Assembly: GCA_964567665.1 (NCBI GenBank)
Contig: CAZMNN010000003.1
Span: 1-64,000, forward strand
Length of the DNA stretch: 64,000 nucleotides
DNA from: UBA1731 sp964567665
GTDB taxonomy: Bacteria > Verrucomicrobiota > Kiritimatiellia > RFP12 > UBA1067
Direction of reading: 5' to 3'
A program made the translations under genes and the position numbers. Numbering within the stretch: the stretch's first letter is position 1; the number at the start of each line of letters is the position of its first letter. The notes beneath the pieces are model-generated. The model saw only the letters and a list, made by a program, of their open reading frames with translations. It had not been told where the DNA came from and did not search any database. Shown piece after piece: positions 61,518-64,000 of this stretch.

Positions 61518-63577
61518 AACAGAAAGCGACAAAACCGATAATCTTCCCGAACTGCCGCCGCCACCGCCGGAACGGAGGCGAGGCGTGGATCGAGCGCACA
61601 AACCCTCTGACGCGGCTCTCCCTGCGCGTTGCGCAGAACATCTACGACTCCGCCCGCACCGGCGCCTTCACGCGCCTGCAGTACATCTACAGCGAGGTGG
61701 AGCGAACGGACCCGATACTCCTGCTCTGCGTGGAGCGCAGGCTTTCCGCCCTCTCATCCCTCGGATGGCGTATCTCCCTCAATGACGACAGCGCGGAGGC
61801 GAACCGGCAGAAGGAAGTCCTAGAAAATCTGCTCAACACGGCAGACAATCTCTCCGATGCCATCGAACATCTCGGACTGGCGTTCTTCCGGGGCTTCTCC
61901 TTCGCCGCCCCCTTCATGAAGGATGGCCGTCTTTCCTTTGCCCTGCCGCCCACATGGGAGTTCAACCGCTCTCTGGACGGCACATGGTGGCACAATCCGC
62001 TTGCAATCGAAGGCGGTCCCGGCGGAGAGGGGCAAAATCCCTTTGATCCGTGCAATGTCCTGCTCATAGAGCGCAAGCGCCCCGTGGACTATCCTGCACT
62101 TGCGCTTTTCATCCGCAGGGATGTCGCCGAAGACCAGTGGGGGCGCTTCATCGACCGCTACGGCATTCCTCCGGTGATTCTTGAAATGCCGCCGGTGACG
62201 AATGAACTGGATGCGGACAAATTCGCCGAGGCGGCGAGAAGCATATACGAGGCGCTCTGCGGATCCGTACCGAACGGCACGAAGGTCAACACCCTTGCCG
62301 AAGCCCGCGGCACCGACCCTTTTTCCGCGTTTGTCGAACATCAGGAAAAGACGATCGTGCGCCTTGCGACCGGCGGCACTCTCGGATCCATAGCCGAAGC
62401 AGGCTCCGGCACTCTCGCCGGGAACGCCCAGGCGGACGTGTGGCGCGACATCGTCAGCCGCGATGCCGTCAAGATCGGCGAGGAGTTCACCCGCTGGTTC
62501 GGGCGCTTCCTTTTCCCGGAAGGAATGCGCGTCAAGTTCGAGCTCGGCCTTGAGAAGCGCAACACTCCTGGCGAAGTGTTCGACATGGCCGCCAAAGCCA
62601 AGACGGCCGGATACATCTTCACCAAGGAATATCTGGAGTCCGAAACGGGCGCAGAGCTAGAAAAAGACGTCCAAAACACCCCTCAAGACCCGCTTTTCAA
62701 CCCCGAAACGCCCCGTCCGCCGCTCAGGAACGCCGCGACCGCTTTTAAAACCCCGAAATCCGCTTTTAAAACCGCGAGGAAGGATTTGGACGCACAAGGA
62801 GCGGTTTCCGCGGAAAACGGCTCTGAGGGCGTTTTAGAGGCCTTCTGCAAGGATGGTTCAAAGGCGGCTCAAGAGGTTTTGAAGCTCCTTGAAGACCCGA
62901 CCGCCGAAAAGGCCGCCGAGCTCATCGAAAAACTCCCCTCTCTCCTGCCCGAAGATCCCGCGCTCGCCGCCGTGATCGCAGAGGCGATGGCGGAGGAGTT
63001 CGGCGGCGTGAAGCCGAAGGACGGAGGAGAAAGTGAAGTGGCCATCAACAGCGAATGCCGGGCAAAGGACCCCGCCGCCTGCCACGTTCACGGCATGCCG
63101 AGAGAGGCGAGGGTCAAGGGCTTCAGGGACAGGTTCGGAAGCGGCAACGCCGAAACCCTTGCCGCCAATCCGGAAATGAACCTTGAACGCGGCAAGGCGG
63201 TGATAACGAGCCTGCTCGGAAGAAAGGCCGGGGAAGAACCCAAGGCGATGTTCCGCAAGGACACCGGCTGGGTGGGAATCGACTATGGACAGCCCGGCAA
63301 CGCCAAGAACGGATACAGGGGAGGTTACGGCCTTTCCCACATTCTCGCAAAGCACAAAGGCGCCGAAAGCTCCCTTGTGGACGTCCTTCAGCACGGCGAA
63401 GCCTTCAAGCATCCCACGGAGCGAGGCAAGGTGATCCTGATCAAGGGGAATGAGGCGGCTGTGCTGTCAAAGAGACGCGACGGACGGCTCCTGATCACCG
63501 ATTACGCAAACATCTCGGAGAAGCAGCGCAACGACTACATAAGCGGAGGGAGGTACCATGCAAGGGGCGAGAACTGA
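61514..63577 (+). CDS. Portal protein (Mu gp29/DUF935) fused to a PBECR-type nuclease-like domain
   Basis: 687 residues; typical DUF935 portals are 450-530. Residues ~1-380 are the portal: LQYIYSEVERTDPILLLCVERR, RISLND, FDRYGIPPVILEMP and GSIAEAGSGTLAGNAQADVW. A low-complexity linker rich in Lys/Pro/Thr follows (about 390-510). The last ~175 residues contain GWVGIDYGQPGNAKNGYRGG, GLSHILAKHKGAE and VILIKGNEAAVLSK, with spacing like phage-borne Barnase/EndoU/RelE-type (PBECR) nucleases. The start overlaps the terminase stop. Assignment of the tail domain is by pattern. Confidence 0.8.
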   Translation: MKQKATKPIIFPNCRRHRRNGGEAWIERTNPLTRLSLRVAQNIYDSARTGAFTRLQYIYSEVERTDPILLLCVERRLSALSSLGWRISLNDDSAEANRQKEVLENLLNTADNLSDAIEHLGLAFFRGFSFAAPFMKDGRLSFALPPTWEFNRSLDGTWWHNPLAIEGGPGGEGQNPFDPCNVLLIERKRPVDYPALALFIRRDVAEDQWGRFIDRYGIPPVILEMPPVTNELDADKFAEAARSIYEALCGSVPNGTKVNTLAEARGTDPFSAFVEHQEKTIVRLATGGTLGSIAEAGSGTLAGNAQADVWRDIVSRDAVKIGEEFTRWFGRFLFPEGMRVKFELGLEKRNTPGEVFDMAAKAKTAGYIFTKEYLESETGAELEKDVQNTPQDPLFNPETPRPPLRNAATAFKTPKSAFKTARKDLDAQGAVSAENGSEGVLEAFCKDGSKAAQEVLKLLEDPTAEKAAELIEKLPSLLPEDPALAAVIAEAMAEEFGGVKPKDGGESEVAINSECRAKDPAACHVHGMPREARVKGFRDRFGSGNAETLAANPEMNLERGKAVITSLLGRKAGEEPKAMFRKDTGWVGIDYGQPGNAKNGYRGGYGLSHILAKHKGAESSLVDVLQHGEAFKHPTERGKVILIKGNEAAVLSKRRDGRLLITDYANISEKQRNDYISGGRYHARGEN

Positions 63578-63686
63578 AAGGCGCGGTGCGCATCGTCATT
63601 GCTTCGGATGGCTACTGTCCGCAAACCTATGCCCGGAAGGGAAGTTTCGCGCCAGTGACGGGAAAGATACCACAACCGGATTTTGA
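63558..63686 (+). CDS. Possible small ORF after the portal gene (42 aa)
   Basis: ATG 63558 lies just after GGAGGGAGG, a strong ribosome site, and overlaps the portal end by 20 bp in another frame. The product is basic with His/Cys (AHRHCFGWLL). The head-morphogenesis gene F normally stands here. This is either a real micropeptide or leftover sequence. Confidence 0.35.
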   Translation: MQGARTERRGAHRHCFGWLLSANLCPEGKFRASDGKDTTTGF

Positions 63687-63703
63687 AAGCAAGAGGAAAA
63701 GAC

Positions 63704-64000
63704 ATGGACATGAAAGAACAGCTGCCGCAGACGGCAAAGAGCGGAGATGTCATCGAGGTGCAGATCTGCCCCATCGGGGAGTTTGAGAACATCTCCGAAG
63801 ACGCTCGGCATCTTCAGTTATGCGACAGGGAGGCGTTGGAGCATGTTGCGGAGATGTTCGACGAGCCGATTCTTGTGGACTTCGACCATGCAAGCGAAGA
63901 AGGCGAGCATACCGAGGCGGCGGCTTGGATCGAGTCGTTGAGATTTGACGAGGAGTCGGGACTTTGGGGAAGCTTCAGGTTCACCGACAAGGGAGCAGAG
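63704..64000 (+). CDS. Mu I-type prohead protease/scaffold (partial)
   Basis: Residues 1-99 only, cut by the window end. AGAGG precedes ATG 63704. ILVDFDHASEEGEHTEAAAWIESLRF aligns with the catalytic-His block of Mu gpI proteases (phage I-like family). It matures the head by cleaving scaffold and itself. The capsid genes should follow. Confidence 0.85.
   Translation, partial: MDMKEQLPQTAKSGDVIEVQICPIGEFENISEDARHLQLCDREALEHVAEMFDEPILVDFDHASEEGEHTEAAAWIESLRFDEESGLWGSFRFTDKGAE

Larger units (their letters stand above)
48719..64000. mobile_element. Mu-like transposable prophage (right end beyond window)
   Basis: A set of phage genes with Mu homology: GemA-like, DUF3164, MuB, MuA, Ner-like HTH and repressor, DUF1353, small and large terminase (gp27/gp28-type), portal (gp29-type) and I-type protease. 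The early genes run leftward, away from a central control region at about 56.2 kb. The repressor and late genes run rightward. Mu itself has its repressor at the left end. The divergent layout here resembles BcepMu-type phages. Tail genes and the right end are not reached. Confidence 0.9.

Overview
The window looks like a chromosomal segment of a GC-rich, Gram-negative bacterium of the Planctomycetes-Verrucomicrobia type, most likely a gut Kiritimatiellota/Verrucomicrobiota. This placement is an inference. It rests on lipid A (lpxC-like) and RND efflux genes, a Tat-exported Gfo/Idh oxidoreductase, a sialate O-acetylesterase, a long Lys-rich RpoD and the mix of family members. There is no rRNA to settle it. 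From 0.1 to 48.65 kb nearly every gene lies on the minus strand. Only an esterase and a small CBM48 protein at 8.7-10.8 kb oppose this.

Region 1 (0.1-8.6 kb) is an aromatic amino acid operon read leftward: aroF-pheA-aroB-aroA-aroC-tyrA-aroE/aroK fusion. It encodes every step from DAHP to chorismate and on to Phe/Tyr except dehydroquinase. Its leader (8.41-8.61 kb) holds a promoter, a 24-codon leader peptide with the run FTWFYYFGY, an antiterminator pairing and a terminator. Together these form a complete transcription attenuator sensing aromatic aminoacyl-tRNA supply, and this is the best regulatory find here. Region 2 (8.7-26.6 kb) is mixed housekeeping: acetylesterase, CBM48 protein, GluQ-RS-like synthetase, RND pump, ThrH, hemolysin-III protein, SecG, RecN, HisF/HisH, a divergent LpxC, a MurC-like ligase, an AsmA-like protein with LEA-like repeats, and an organophosphate antiporter.

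Region 3 (26.6-48.7 kb) holds a glycerol-3-phosphate oxidation unit with a fused oxidoreductase, an ABC-F protein, a Gfo/Idh oxidoreductase, dnaJ-grpE, a membrane-anchored RRM protein, rpoD, a HydG homologue lacking one cluster cysteine, rpmB, rpsA, three PilB/PilT-type ATPases and a HAD phosphatase. A 72-bp element occurs twice between genes (0.87 and 17.8 kb).

Region 4 (48.72-64.0 kb, continuing past the window) is a Mu-like transposable prophage. An early operon runs leftward from a central switch: Ner-like HTH, small ORFs, MuA, MuB, DUF3164, ASCH protein, GemA-like protein, then a terminator. The repressor runs rightward, followed by a two-helix membrane protein (possible SLATT-type cargo). 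The lysis/packaging genes then follow: DUF1353, lipoprotein, coiled-coil protein, small and large terminase, a portal fused to a probable toxin-type nuclease domain, and the start of the Mu I-type protease. Matching inverted repeats upstream of and inside the repressor gene look like its operators.
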